Part shown: one piece after another, positions 1-10,797 of the stretch | Layout: each line of letters begins with the position of its first letter | Position numbering within the stretch: position 1 is the first letter of the stretch | Assembly (NCBI RefSeq): GCF_000244895.1 | Contig: NZ_CM001441.1 | Span: 3,616,226 to 3,680,225, forward strand | Origin: Desulfosporosinus youngiae DSM 17734 | Lineage (GTDB): Bacteria > Bacillota > Desulfitobacteriia > Desulfitobacteriales > Desulfitobacteriaceae | Length of the DNA stretch: 64,000 nucleotides | Direction: 5' to 3' | Translations under genes and position numbers: made by a program | Notes under the pieces: model-generated | The model's database searches: none | The model's input: only the letters and a program-made list of their open reading frames with translations | What the model was told of the DNA's origin: nothing

Positions 1-118
1 TTACCTGACTGCATCATACTTTAAGCTCCTGCCCGCCTCCTGGTGTTTTATTGCGTCTGTCATCCTGGCGGCTGGAATCGGCGCTATTATTATAAAAGAT
101 GAGGTGGTATCCCCATGA
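1..118 (+). CDS. azlC: AzlC-type branched-chain amino acid exporter large subunit (3' end only)
   Basis: Only the last 38 codons are in the window, read in the frame that starts at base 2. They encode a hydrophobic helix and a short polar tail ending KDEVVSP. The TGA overlaps the ATG of the next gene (ATGA), the usual arrangement of azlC and azlD, which together form a membrane exporter for branched-chain amino acids. The identity depends mainly on the neighbour; the visible residues alone would not prove it. Confidence 0.6.
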   Translation, partial: YLTASYFKLLPASWCFIASVILAAGIGAIIIKDEVVSP

Positions 119-417
119 AAAGCTATCTCCTTTTAATTACCGGGATGATGGTTGTCACATATTTGCCCAGGTTACTGCCGCTGCTTATTATGACGGGAAG
201 ACCTCTGCCCCCTGTTCTCAAGCGATTCCTGCAATATATACCCTATACAGCTTTAAGTGCTTTGATTGTACGGGGGATCATGCAATCTGCTCCGGACATG
301 AGACTGGCTACGGTTGCCGGCATTATCGCAGCCGGTATCTGTTCCTGGCTGAAAGGCAGTTTAGTCTTATCCGTCTTGATTTCCATCATTGCAGCATATC
401 TAATTCTGCAAGTATAA
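115..417 (+). CDS. azlD: AzlD-family branched-chain amino acid transport small subunit
   Basis: A 100-residue, very hydrophobic protein with about four predicted membrane segments. It has the TYLPRLLPL stretch near residues 15-23 and a conserved YIPYTALSALI segment in the middle, as in AzlD (COG4392). The length matches the family. It overlaps azlC by four bases, so the two are probably translationally coupled. AzlCD exports isoleucine, leucine or valine and some toxic analogues; which substrate is used here cannot be read from the sequence. Confidence 0.85.
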   Translation: MKSYLLLITGMMVVTYLPRLLPLLIMTGRPLPPVLKRFLQYIPYTALSALIVRGIMQSAPDMRLATVAGIIAAGICSWLKGSLVLSVLISIIAAYLILQV

Positions 418-456
418 CCGTCATTGAGTGAGTCAGGACGATTTTGGTTTATCGTT

Positions 457-2340
457 TTAGTCTGAGAGCAAAGCTTCGACCATCATTTCCCCGTAGGCTT
501 CCACCCCGACCTGAGTCAGATGAACTCCGTCTGCATAAAAATAATCCTTATGGCCGCTGCTGGCTGAATGCCAATCGATCAGTCTGGTCTTGGGGTAAGA
601 CTGGGCTGCTAGTCTCAGGGTCTCATTCACCTCTCCTTCCCAAGGCTTGGGGACCCGGGTATTGACCAGCAGGATCTTCGCACTTCCTTGCAGGGACTCC
701 AGAGTCTCCTGTAGTTGTTTTTCGCTGAACGAACCGTTCGTTCCTAATTGAATAATCACGATTTTCCCCAGCTTACCTTCTTCCCGAAGCCTGGCAATGG
801 CATCCGGGGCCTGATACATCTGTCTGCCGAGCTGGGCGTCGATGACAATCCCAGGCAGGCGTTCCTGGAAAACAGGCTCCACATTGATCATTACGGAATC
901 ACCAATGACCGTAATGTCATCCCCCTTGAGCCCGCTCTGCTGATCTGTCCCGGTAAGTTTTCCCTTGGCGGCACTATCTTCTTTGTCCAACTCTTGATTT
1001 TGAGCTTGAGCTTGAGTTTGAGTCTGTTCTGCCGTCTCATAGCTCTGCGCTATAGCTTTTGCTGAAGTTTGCCTCCCTTCATTCGGCATCACAAACACCA
1101 GCAGAAACATCAATACCATACCCATCATAATTTTAGCACCGTGGGCCAATGGTCTCCGCCTCCGCACCGGTTTGCGCCGTCCGTAGCGGATCGGGTCTTC
1201 GATCAGGTAACGGGACAGGACAGCCAGGATAATGCTTAAGGCAATTTGCCAGAGTGTGCGGGAAAGGTTAAAGCCTTCCGTATTGACAACCGGACTAGTC
1301 AGGATGATGACCGGGTAATGCCACAGGTAAATTCCATAGGAACACCCTCCCAGCCAGCGCAAGGGGCCCCATCCGAAGAACCGCCCCAGATAGCTGGCCG
1401 GGTGAGCCAGAACCGCCACCAGACAAGCTCCCGCCACAGAGAAGAGCAAGAGTCCGCCCTGATAGAGAGAGGTCTGGTATTGGCTGGTTTTCCCGATCAT
1501 CAAAAGGACCACCAATAACCCCAGACTCCCCACCCCATCCAGCGCCAGTCTCTTTTTGCCGGACAAGTCCGGGTTCATCTTACTGCTGGGCCATACCATA
1601 GCCAGAACGGCCCCCGCCAGCAAAGCAAAAGCACGGGTATCCGTTCCATAATAGACCCGGCTGGGATCATGCCCCGGTATATAAAGCAGCGCCATTGCTG
1701 CAGCGGAAGTCAGAGCGACAGCAGTTGTGGCCCCGATCAGCCATTTGCGCTGCCGGAAACAGTGCAGTCCCCATCCCAAAAGCAAGGGCCAGAAGAGATA
1801 AAATTGTTCTTCTACCGCTAAAGACCAGAGATGCCCCAGCGGAGACGGCGGACCGAAACTTTCAAAATAGGATACCTGATGGAAGATCAGATACCAGTTA
1901 CTGGTATAGAATACCGCAGCCAGCGCTTCCTGCTTCAAGGCCGTCAGGCGTTCCGGAGCCCCAAGCATCATCCAGGACATCACGCCTGCCAGCATTAAAA
2001 AAAGGGCCGGCAGCAACCGCCTGGCCCGGCGCAGCCAGAAATCTTTCAAATCAATCGCTCCGGAGTGCTCCCATTGCTTAAGCAGAATATTGGTGATCAA
2101 ATAGCCGGACAGCACAAAGAAAAGGCTTACCCCTAAAAGCCCTCCCGGCGCCCAGCTCAGATTGAGATGATAAGCAATCACGGCAAACACCGCTAAGGCT
2201 CTCAGTCCGTCCAATCCGGGCATATAGCCGCTGGAACCCGCCCGCAATCTCCTTTGGTGTAAATTCGATTGATTCGTTTTCTTGCTGCAATTCATCTTAC
2301 TTTCACTCTCCACTTGTGCCTGGCTTAAGATTCTTCTCAT
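457..2340 (-). CDS. OatA-like acyltransferase with C-terminal SGNH domain
   Basis: About 627 residues. After a basic N-terminus, residues from about 40 to 400 form an acyltransferase-3 membrane domain of about ten helices, with GLDGLRALAVFAVIAYH holding the conserved histidine. A Gln/Ala-rich linker (about 430-465, encoded by a small repeat near 1000-1030) leads to an extracytoplasmic SGNH esterase-like domain with the GDS nucleophile motif (VIGDSVM), a GTNGS block and the C-terminal DGVHL Asp-His pair. This is the architecture of peptidoglycan O-acetyltransferase OatA, so the likely role is O-acetylation of wall or surface glycans. ATG at 2340 follows a GTG at 2343; an internal ATG at 2295 is also possible. 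The exact acceptor is unknown. Confidence 0.85.
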   Translation of the reverse strand: MRRILSQAQVESESKMNCSKKTNQSNLHQRRLRAGSSGYMPGLDGLRALAVFAVIAYHLNLSWAPGGLLGVSLFFVLSGYLITNILLKQWEHSGAIDLKDFWLRRARRLLPALFLMLAGVMSWMMLGAPERLTALKQEALAAVFYTSNWYLIFHQVSYFESFGPPSPLGHLWSLAVEEQFYLFWPLLLGWGLHCFRQRKWLIGATTAVALTSAAAMALLYIPGHDPSRVYYGTDTRAFALLAGAVLAMVWPSSKMNPDLSGKKRLALDGVGSLGLLVVLLMIGKTSQYQTSLYQGGLLLFSVAGACLVAVLAHPASYLGRFFGWGPLRWLGGCSYGIYLWHYPVIILTSPVVNTEGFNLSRTLWQIALSIILAVLSRYLIEDPIRYGRRKPVRRRRPLAHGAKIMMGMVLMFLLVFVMPNEGRQTSAKAIAQSYETAEQTQTQAQAQNQELDKEDSAAKGKLTGTDQQSGLKGDDITVIGDSVMINVEPVFQERLPGIVIDAQLGRQMYQAPDAIARLREEGKLGKIVIIQLGTNGSFSEKQLQETLESLQGSAKILLVNTRVPKPWEGEVNETLRLAAQSYPKTRLIDWHSASSGHKDYFYADGVHLTQVGVEAYGEMMVEALLSD

Positions 2341-2513
2341 CACGCCATAGCCATTCCTTCCTTTTCACCTTACCAAGTTTTGAGTTTCAGTGCTTTACAA
2401 ACTATTTAAAATTCCTTACGAAAAAGTTAAAAATTCACGAATAATGGCAGATCGTGTACAATTAAAGAACAAGAAAACAATGACTTTTTTGAACTCCATA
2501 ACTTTTATTCTTA

Positions 2514-2542
2514 TTGTCATCTTTCTTATTTTACTATATAAT
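2514..2542 (+). promoter_or_regulatory. Sigma-A promoter of katG
   Basis: TTGTCA at 2514-2519, a 17-base spacer and a perfect TATAAT at 2537-2542. It lies about 210 bases upstream of the katG start in an AT-rich gap (2341-2752) that otherwise shows no convincing gene. The predicted transcription start falls near 2549, inside the PerR-like box. Confidence 0.7.
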
Positions 2543-2547
2543 AAAAA

Positions 2548-2562
2548 TTATAATCGTTACAA
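2548..2562 (+). promoter_or_regulatory. PerR-like operator in the katG promoter
   Basis: TTATAATCGTTACAA matches the Bacillus PerR box (TTATAATNATTATAA) at 12 of 14 specified positions. It sits immediately after the -10 element of the promoter at 2514-2542, where a bound repressor would block initiation. PerR controls catalase genes in many Firmicutes, so peroxide-induced katG expression is a reasonable inference. No perR gene is in the window. Confidence 0.6.
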
Positions 2563-2701
2563 TTTTACATACCCATTATTAGATCTCAATATGTTTGACA
2601 GGCAGTCATTAAAAATGTAACAAACTTATGAATTTCCGGCATCGTTGTCAAGGTCGGAGACAGTATTTCCCCTTCGCCGAAAATCTCTGCCCTTCCCTTG
2701 A

Positions 2702-4948
<2,247 letters not shown>

Positions 4949-5007
4949 TCACAGCCCAAATGGCTTTGCACTAAAAGACATTACTATCAGACATATTAAC
5001 CATTGTT

Positions 5008-5042
5008 AAGGCGGAAGCACTTTGAGAACGTGCTTCCGCCTT
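5008..5042. terminator. Terminator between katG and moeA
   Basis: A 13-bp perfect inverted repeat with a 9-base loop and AA/TT flanks. It lies between the convergent ends of katG and moeA and could stop transcription from both sides. Confidence 0.75.
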
Positions 5043-5052
5043 ATATTTGAAA

Positions 5053-6258
5053 TTAAACTAAATGCTCAGGCCCGCATAACAGCTCCGCCTCAACTTCGTC
5101 GCAGACTTGATACTCTGAGACACCTATAGGTGCGATAAAAAGGGCGTTCATTTTCAGCAGGGAGTCGGGCAGGTTCTGATCCCAACCCAAGGGGGTGGCT
5201 TCATAGCTCCCGTCCCGCCTGGCCAGAATCAGCCTGACATAGGTTTCATAATCCGGCCATTTCTGGAGAGGCTTGGTCAAGCTGACTCTGAGCTTCGGGC
5301 GCCGGGGCGCCGGCAGGCCGTAATAATGGTGAACCAGTCCGCATACACACCAGTCCATAGCCAGAAAAGCGGCAAAAGTAGGGCCGGGCAGGTTAATCAC
5401 CGGTTTACCGCCAATCATGGCAATACCCACCGGCCTTCCGGGAACGGCCTTAATACCGTGCTGGAAAAGATCGGCCTTTTTCTCAAGCAGGCCGGTATTA
5501 AAGTCCTCGACGCCTTTGGAGGAGCCGCCGTTGATGAGAACCAGATCGGCTGTCATCAAGGCTTTGTCCAGAGCTTCCGCCAATTCTTCCGGTTTGTCCT
5601 TGATGATCGGATAGCATGCCACCTCCGCTCCCCATTGCTCCAGCAGGGCAGCAACCATCAGACTGTTGCTTTCGATGGTTTGGCCCCGCTCCGGTTTGAT
5701 TCCGGCATGGATCAGCTCGCTTCCCGTAGGTATATAAATGACTTTGGGTTTTCTGATAACTTCCAATTGATAAATTCCGCCCAGGGCCAGCATGGCCAGG
5801 TGCAGGGGAGTCAGCCGGACATGAGCTTCCACAATCAGATCCCCCTGCCGAACCGCAGTCCCCGCCTCTCCCACACAGTCCCCTTTTTTAAAAATAAAGC
5901 CCTCGGCCAGGCCAAGCCGGTTGTTGCTGTCGTAATAGATCTCCTCAACCGGGATGATGGTATCGAACTCATCGGGGAAATCATCCCCGGTATCGGCCTG
6001 AACATAGTCAACACCCTTCACCCAGCGGAGGGTATCCGGCAGTCCGTTGATAAAATCAGCGGAGCGGACGGCGATTCCATCCGCCTGGGAAATGCGGTAA
6101 ACCGGCATAGTATTTCGGGAATAGAGGGGCTTTGCCGTGACCCGTCCCAAAGCCTTTTCCAAGGAAATCCATTCTCCTTCATCTTTCGGGTTCCAAGCTT
6201 TTAACAATAACTCTAAGGCTTCCGCTCTGGTGACGGAAAAATCCGTTCTTTCACTCAT
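5053..6258 (-). CDS. moeA: MoeA-family molybdopterin molybdenumtransferase
   Basis: About 401 residues. MoeA inserts molybdate (or tungstate) into adenylylated molybdopterin, the last step of cofactor synthesis. Family landmarks are the early SQADGIAVR block (the DGYA-type motif with the catalytic Asp), NGGSSKGVEDFN (the GGxSxGxxD motif with a second Asp), PGRPVGIAMIGGKPVINLPG and a C-terminal beta domain. The start at 6258 is preferred to 6279 because GAAGGGAG lies about eight bases before it. It follows the Crp/Fnr gene on the same strand with a gap of about 95 bases, so the two may share the leader RNA at 7210-7320. Some Desulfitobacterium MoeA paralogues may serve particular enzymes. Confidence 0.85.
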   Translation of the reverse strand: MSERTDFSVTRAEALELLLKAWNPKDEGEWISLEKALGRVTAKPLYSRNTMPVYRISQADGIAVRSADFINGLPDTLRWVKGVDYVQADTGDDFPDEFDTIIPVEEIYYDSNNRLGLAEGFIFKKGDCVGEAGTAVRQGDLIVEAHVRLTPLHLAMLALGGIYQLEVIRKPKVIYIPTGSELIHAGIKPERGQTIESNSLMVAALLEQWGAEVACYPIIKDKPEELAEALDKALMTADLVLINGGSSKGVEDFNTGLLEKKADLFQHGIKAVPGRPVGIAMIGGKPVINLPGPTFAAFLAMDWCVCGLVHHYYGLPAPRRPKLRVSLTKPLQKWPDYETYVRLILARRDGSYEATPLGWDQNLPDSLLKMNALFIAPIGVSEYQVCDEVEAELLCGPEHLV

Positions 6259-6353
6259 ATCTGTTTCTCCCTTCGCCATAAATTGCTGCTCTGATCATTT
6301 TTATGTACTCCTTATCTGAGGAAATTTTCTGCGGAGCGTTTCCCTTCCGCCCT

Positions 6354-7049
6354 TTATTTATTAATCGTAAACTGAAAGTGATTGTGATGAAACTTCAGCA
6401 GGCCTTCCTGCCGGAGCTTGCCCAGCTCCGTGGACAAGGAACTTCGTTCTACATACAGAAAATCTGCCATTTCCTGCCGACTGAAGGGAATATAGATAGT
6501 ATCGCTTTGCTGTTTATCCCGCTCCTGGGACAAATAAGTGAGGATTTTCTCCCGCAGGGTTCTGTGAGCCACGATATCCATTTTTTGGAGCATTCGCTGA
6601 TTCTGCTCCGCCAAGATCCGGATCAGATTTAAACTCAGCCGGGACAGACTATCCCAACTCTCACCATTCCCCCTATCCAGCTTTTTCAGATCCAGGTACA
6701 GGCAGATACACTTCTCAGCCGCTACAATACTGCTTATCTGACAGGGCATGCCGGCAAAAGCCTGGCTGCAGCCTAACAGGCTGCCGGAGACTATATACTC
6801 CAAAATCGAGCATTTACCCCGGACGTCGTATTTGATGTGCTGAGCGCAGCCGGCCAGGATACAGCAGGAGCGAACAGAATCATCGCCACGGCTGCCCACA
6901 GTATTGATCGGTGTTCCTGCCTCAATGGTCTCCACTGCCGCTGAAAGATAGTCGAGGAGACCGGGAATCTCTTCCTCCCTCAATCCGCGGAACAGCGGGT
7001 GGTCTTTGATGAGTGCCAGGTATTTCTGATATGGTTTTTCGCTTTTCAT
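6354..7049 (-). CDS. Crp/Fnr-family transcription regulator, cysteine-rich
   Basis: 231 residues: a cyclic-nucleotide-binding-type beta barrel (about 15-120), a dimerisation helix (about 130-165) and a C-terminal winged helix with FSRQEMADFLYVERSSLSTE as helix-turn-helix. The start at 7049 is set by AGGAGG six bases upstream; the frame is open further. Eight cysteines (62, 63, 68, 80, 94, 103, 114, 116) are packed into the effector domain and none lies elsewhere. They do not follow the N-terminal four-cysteine pattern of Fnr. Desulfitobacterium has many Crp/Fnr paralogues, including the halophenol sensor CprK; the ligand here is unknown. Adjacency to moeA suggests control of a molybdenum-related or redox function. 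Confidence 0.85.
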   Translation of the reverse strand: MKSEKPYQKYLALIKDHPLFRGLREEEIPGLLDYLSAAVETIEAGTPINTVGSRGDDSVRSCCILAGCAQHIKYDVRGKCSILEYIVSGSLLGCSQAFAGMPCQISSIVAAEKCICLYLDLKKLDRGNGESWDSLSRLSLNLIRILAEQNQRMLQKMDIVAHRTLREKILTYLSQERDKQQSDTIYIPFSRQEMADFLYVERSSLSTELGKLRQEGLLKFHHNHFQFTINK

Positions 7050-7134
7050 CGGCTCACCTCCTAAGAACCCGCTGTTCCCCTTACCCTTCCGCATCTTATC
7101 TCCGGAGGGGGGCAATTTCTTCCAAAACCAACAA

Positions 7135-7174
7135 TAGAAAAAACCGGCTGGATCAGGAAATAAACCAGCCGGTT
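7135..7174 (-). terminator. Intrinsic terminator in the leader of the crp-moeA unit
   Basis: On the minus strand a perfect 10-bp stem (AACCGGCTGG / CCAGCCGGTT) is followed at once by a T run. It lies between the leader RNA at 7210-7320 and the regulator start at 7049. That position is typical of an attenuator controlled by the upstream RNA, rather than of a terminator ending an earlier gene; the transporter operon already has its own at 7538-7582. Confidence 0.75.
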
Positions 7175-7209
7175 AAAAGGACACGCTTTTTAAAAACAGA
7201 TTTCTCTGT

Positions 7210-7320
7210 TTTTAAGCATCATCCTTCTCACAAGTGAAGGCCAGACCGTTTCCTGTCTAACCCCGTAAACCCTCCGGTTTAGGCTTAGTATTCATGGGCA
7301 GCTTCCTTTAGAATAAAAAG
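7210..7320 (-). ncRNA. Structured leader RNA, candidate riboswitch (copy 1, upstream of crp-moeA)
   Basis: Read on the minus strand, this region shares ordered blocks with 10798-10915: a hairpin whose loop begins TAAA(A)GGA and ends CAT, the block ACGGGGTTA, a GAAA-tetraloop hairpin (GGAAACGGTC) and CCTTCACTTNTGAGAAGG. The first stem has different bases but still pairs in the two copies, so structure rather than sequence is kept. A terminator follows in both. The partner genes are moeA-linked and a metal-type ABC transporter, so a molybdenum-cofactor (Moco-class) riboswitch is the leading guess. I could not confirm the class from memory. Confidence 0.6.
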
Positions 7321-7359
7321 CTCGGATTTAAATATTCAGTTATTAAGAGTTGTTTATCT

Positions 7360-7400
7360 TACACTACACTACACTACACTACACAACATAACATAACACA
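7360..7400 (+). repeat. Short tandem repeat (ACACT)n
   Basis: Four to five tandem copies of the five-base unit ACACT, running into AACAT-type units. It lies in the gap between the transporter operon and the crp leader. Length changes by slippage are expected. The rest of the gap from 7400 to 7537 is AT-rich and shows no gene. Confidence 0.8.
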
Positions 7401-7537
7401 AACTAATAAAAAGATAAATAGCTTGCTTTTTGTTTACATTATATTTTATGTACCATTAGTACCATTATTTGTATCCGGGTAGATGGTCTTATTTTTTCTT
7501 ATGCACAAGCAATAAGCAGATTATAGTTAAGCACTCT

Positions 7538-7582
7538 AAAAAAATATCCTTCTTGCGTTTAATCCGCGCAGAAGGATATTTT
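7538..7582 (-). terminator. Terminator of the ABC transporter operon
   Basis: About 15 paired bases (AAATATCCTTCTGCG and partner) with a short loop. On the minus strand a T run follows. It is placed 38 bases after the stop codon of the binding-protein gene. Confidence 0.8.
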
Positions 7583-7619
7583 CAGCGATTCAACGTTTAC
7601 CGGTTCCTGATCATTATTT

Positions 7620-8750
7620 TCAGGAAAGTCCGTTGCTCTTGGCATGGTTGAAATTGGGAGCCATAATCTTCCAATCCTCCGCGCCGAGATCATAGTTCAT
7701 AAAGGTCTTATAAAACTTTTCCGCCTCTGCTTTAACATCAATATCTTTAAACTGCTCGGGATACATAATCTTGGCCATCTGCAGCACTCCCAGGGCCATT
7801 TCCACATCCCCGTTCCACTGGGTGACCCCCATGGGCATGATATAAACGTCCCCGCTTTGGATTGCCTTAATATTCTGGTAGCGTTTATCCGCCTTCCACT
7901 CGTCATAATAGGCAGCCATTTTTTCATCAAAAGGTGTGGTGACAATGGTCTGGAAAATAAAGTCCGGGTTCCACTGGGTGATATTTTCCGCGCTGGTCGT
8001 GAAGTAACGGTTGCCTGCCTCGGCCGCTACGTTAATACCGCCTGCCGCCTTCACAGCCCAGCCACAGGAAATATTATTGGCAAAAACCTCAAGCATAGTG
8101 GTACGGACGACAAGGGCTGTCTTGCGCTGGGATTCCGGAATCCCGTCCACCCTTTGTTTCACCATCGCCAGGATATCATTGGTATATTTCAGGTATTGCT
8201 CTGCTTTCTCCGTCTCGCCAATCAGATCGGCAACCCCCAGCAATTCCTTGTGCCAGCCTTCAAACACGTCATCGGAGTTGGGCGTCATCATCCCGTCAAT
8301 ATACACAGGCATATTCAGGGACTTCATTTTCTTATTGGCTTCAGCAGCCGAATTAGGGGAGATAATAACATCCGGGTTGGATTTCAGCATTTCTTCAACG
8401 TTCACTTTATCGAAGCTGCCATAATCGGGAATGCTGAGAATCTGGGGAAAGGCATGCCGCATCCAGGCATAACGGCTGGTATCCGCCATGGCAGACACCA
8501 AATCCACTCTTCCCAGCAGGGCAACTGCGCCAAAGGAACCCATCCAGGAGGTGATAGCCACTTTATTCAATTTGGCGGGTAAGGTAACACTGTTTCCGGC
8601 CATATCCACTTTGGTGACAACCTGGGATTCCTGCCCGGCAGCTTTATCTGCCGTTCCATTGGCAGCTTGAGGTGCATTGTTGCAGCCCACTACGGAAAAC
8701 ATCATTAGAAACCCCAAAACGATACTAATTACTTTTATGCTCTTGTTCAT
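7620..8750 (-). CDS. ABC transporter substrate-binding lipoprotein (BtuF/FepB/MolA type)
   Basis: 376 residues. It begins with a lipoprotein signal (basic start, hydrophobic core, lipobox SVVGC with the lipid-modified C23), then the two lobes of a cluster A-II periplasmic-binding-type fold joined by a long helix. It is the last gene of a permease-ATPase-binding protein operon. This class carries iron-siderophores, haem, cobalamin or, in MolBCA systems, molybdate and tungstate. The shared leader RNA with the crp-moeA unit favours an oxyanion or molybdenum-related ligand, but binding residues cannot be assigned from the sequence alone. Confidence 0.85.
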   Translation of the reverse strand: MNKSIKVISIVLGFLMMFSVVGCNNAPQAANGTADKAAGQESQVVTKVDMAGNSVTLPAKLNKVAITSWMGSFGAVALLGRVDLVSAMADTSRYAWMRHAFPQILSIPDYGSFDKVNVEEMLKSNPDVIISPNSAAEANKKMKSLNMPVYIDGMMTPNSDDVFEGWHKELLGVADLIGETEKAEQYLKYTNDILAMVKQRVDGIPESQRKTALVVRTTMLEVFANNISCGWAVKAAGGINVAAEAGNRYFTTSAENITQWNPDFIFQTIVTTPFDEKMAAYYDEWKADKRYQNIKAIQSGDVYIMPMGVTQWNGDVEMALGVLQMAKIMYPEQFKDIDVKAEAEKFYKTFMNYDLGAEDWKIMAPNFNHAKSNGLS

Positions 8751-8855
8751 GACAAATTTCTCCTCTCTTAAATGACCATGGTAAAATTTTATATCCTAGG
8801 CATCTGCCGGTTCACAATTATTTGGCAACTTATTGCTTCCCTCCTCTTTTCCGCC

Positions 8856-9656
8856 CTAGGACAGCGGAACGCATACTTTTATGTCTGTCGAGCCTGTTAC
8901 GGCGGAACGCGGCAGAATACCCGTGTTGATGATTTTCGTCTCAACAGCATAAAGATCCCTCAGGCTATGCTCTGTGATGACCTGATTGGGGCTGCCCGTT
9001 GAATAAATCCCCCCGTCTTTCAGCAGGAGCGCTTTGTGAGAATACAAAAAGGCATGATCGGGAAAATGGGAGGCCATGATGATGCTGAGTCCTTTCTCAG
9101 AAAGCCGGTATATCTGGTTCAGCACCATCTGCTGATTGCCGAAATCCAAAGCTGCCGTCGGCTCATCCATGATCAGGATTTTCGGCAGTTGGGCAAGCGC
9201 CCGGGCAATCAGCACCAATTGCCGTTCTCCTCCGCTCAGTTCCTGATAGCGCTTGTCAATCAATCTGGCAATGTTAAGCTGCTCAACCACACCCTCTGCG
9301 ATCCTTTCATCCTCTTTTTGCGGGGAGGCAAACATTCCCAAATAGGCTGTCCTGCCCATTAAAATCACATCCAACACCGAATAGGAAAAGGGCGGATTAT
9401 TGGCCTGGGGAATATAGCCGATAGTCCGGGCAATTTCAGCTCTGGACCATTGGCTGATGTCCGCCCCGTCAACAGTAACTGATCCGCCTAACATCCGGAT
9501 CAAGCCCAGCATGGATTTGAACAGGGTGGATTTCCCTACGCCGTTTGCGCCTAAAATGCACAGAACTTCCCCCGCCGCAACCTGGAAATTTATGTTTCTT
9601 AAAACCGGCTTGTCCGCCGAATAACCGCAAACCCCATTTTTCAAGGCAAATAGCAT
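8856..9656 (-). CDS. ABC transporter ATP-binding protein, FecE/BtuD/MolC type
   Basis: 266 residues with Walker A GANGVGKST (36-44), a Q-loop, the signature LSGGERQLVLIARAL, Walker B ILIMDEPTAALD and the H-loop ASHFPDH. It powers the permease encoded just upstream, whose TAA overlaps this ATG (TAATG). A gap of 105 bases separates it from the binding-protein gene, but no terminator is evident there. It acts at the inner face of the cytoplasmic membrane. Confidence 0.92.
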   Translation of the reverse strand: MLFALKNGVCGYSADKPVLRNINFQVAAGEVLCILGANGVGKSTLFKSMLGLIRMLGGSVTVDGADISQWSRAEIARTIGYIPQANNPPFSYSVLDVILMGRTAYLGMFASPQKEDERIAEGVVEQLNIARLIDKRYQELSGGERQLVLIARALAQLPKILIMDEPTAALDFGNQQMVLNQIYRLSEKGLSIIMASHFPDHAFLYSHKALLLKDGGIYSTGSPNQVITEHSLRDLYAVETKIINTGILPRSAVTGSTDIKVCVPLS

Positions 9657-10693
9657 TAGGCCGCCTCCTTTCCGCGCAGCATGAGGGAAATAAAGAAGGG
9701 CGCGCCGACAATCGCCGTCAAAACACCTAGAGGAATTTCCACACTGGACAGGGAGCGGGCAAAATTATCCACCAAGAGCAGGAAACTACCGCCGATAATC
9801 AGGGAAGCGGGCAGCAAAAACTTGTTGTTGGGTCCGACAATCATGCGTGCCAAATGAGGGATGACCAAACCAACCCAGCCGATCAAGCCGCCAATGGAAA
9901 TAGACGCGGCAGTCAGTATGGTGGCGCAGACAATAACAACAATCCTCAATTGTTTCGTCTCAACACCCAAGGCCTTAGCTTCATCTTCACCCATGGAAAG
10001 AACATTCAGCCTCCAGCGCAGCAAGATCAGAGGCACCGCTCCTATCACCATGGGGATAAGCGCCCAGCCGATATCGGTTATGGTAATATTGGCCAAGGTG
10101 CCCAACAGCCAGAAAGTGATGGTCGGCAGTTTGTCCAGCGGGTCGGCCAGGAATTTCAGCAAAGACACCAGAGCGCTGGCCAATGAGGATACAAAAATCC
10201 CGGAAAGAATCAGGGCCAGAGCGGGGTCGCGCTTAATCCTGCTGCCGACAAGACAGGAACAGCCCACAGCCAGCAAGCTCATGGCAAAAGCCGAAATCTG
10301 AATCCAGACCGCTCCCAAGCCGTTAAAAATAGCCAAAGCCGCTCCAAAGGACGCCCCTGCGGAAGCTCCCAGGATATCCGGGGAAACCAGAGGGTTTTTA
10401 AAAACGGCCTGATAAGAAGCCCCGGCCAGCGCCAGCAAGCCGCCGATCAAAACTGCCGCAATGATTCTGGGAAATCGTATATAAAAGACAACTGTCTCAA
10501 AAGAATCCGGCCAGGTAGGGCTTATAGGGAACACTTTACTCATAAATATCAAGGTAACTTCGCGAAGGCTGATGCCGCTGTAACGTCCAAAATTAAATGA
10601 GCCGATGAAAATGACTATTAAAACCCCTAACAGGACAAACAGCTTAAGGTTCAGCAGCCTTTTTTGTTCACTGCGGCTTAAACTTTGCTTCAT
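9656..10693 (-). CDS. FecCD-family ABC transporter permease (BtuC/MolB type)
   Basis: 345 residues, with about nine to ten membrane helices and the family blocks GASYQAVFKNPLVSPDILGASAG-type (around residues 90-112) and GWVGLVIPHLAR, where the coupling helix contacts the ATPase. It is the first gene of the operon and follows the leader RNA at 10798-10915 and its terminator. The ATG has GGGAG about seven bases upstream. The substrate class is a metal chelate, cobalamin or oxyanion; see the binding-protein entry. Confidence 0.92.
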   Translation of the reverse strand: MKQSLSRSEQKRLLNLKLFVLLGVLIVIFIGSFNFGRYSGISLREVTLIFMSKVFPISPTWPDSFETVVFYIRFPRIIAAVLIGGLLALAGASYQAVFKNPLVSPDILGASAGASFGAALAIFNGLGAVWIQISAFAMSLLAVGCSCLVGSRIKRDPALALILSGIFVSSLASALVSLLKFLADPLDKLPTITFWLLGTLANITITDIGWALIPMVIGAVPLILLRWRLNVLSMGEDEAKALGVETKQLRIVVIVCATILTAASISIGGLIGWVGLVIPHLARMIVGPNNKFLLPASLIIGGSFLLLVDNFARSLSSVEIPLGVLTAIVGAPFFISLMLRGKEAA

Positions 10694-10714
10694 ATTATTC
10701 TCCCTTCTTATTTA

Positions 10715-10760
10715 TATATAAAAATGCGACCTGCTTTGAGGAATTAAAAGCAAGCCGCAT
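10715..10760 (-). terminator. Intrinsic terminator in the leader of the FecCD transporter operon
   Basis: On the minus strand a 14-pair stem with two G-T pairs (10747-10760 with 10724-10737), a 9-base loop and then TTTTTATATA. It lies between the leader RNA and the permease start, as expected for riboswitch-controlled attenuation. Confidence 0.75.
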
Positions 10761-10797
10761 CAGTATCTTCAGCGGTAAGGCATTCTTCTGCCGCAGC

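Noticed and set aside
2390-2620. A 76-codon open frame in the katG upstream region
   Set aside because: AT-rich, no ribosome binding site, and it overlaps the promoter and PerR-like box.
7360-7400. CRISPR-like array
   Set aside because: Five-base units without spacers; a simple microsatellite. No array elsewhere in the window.
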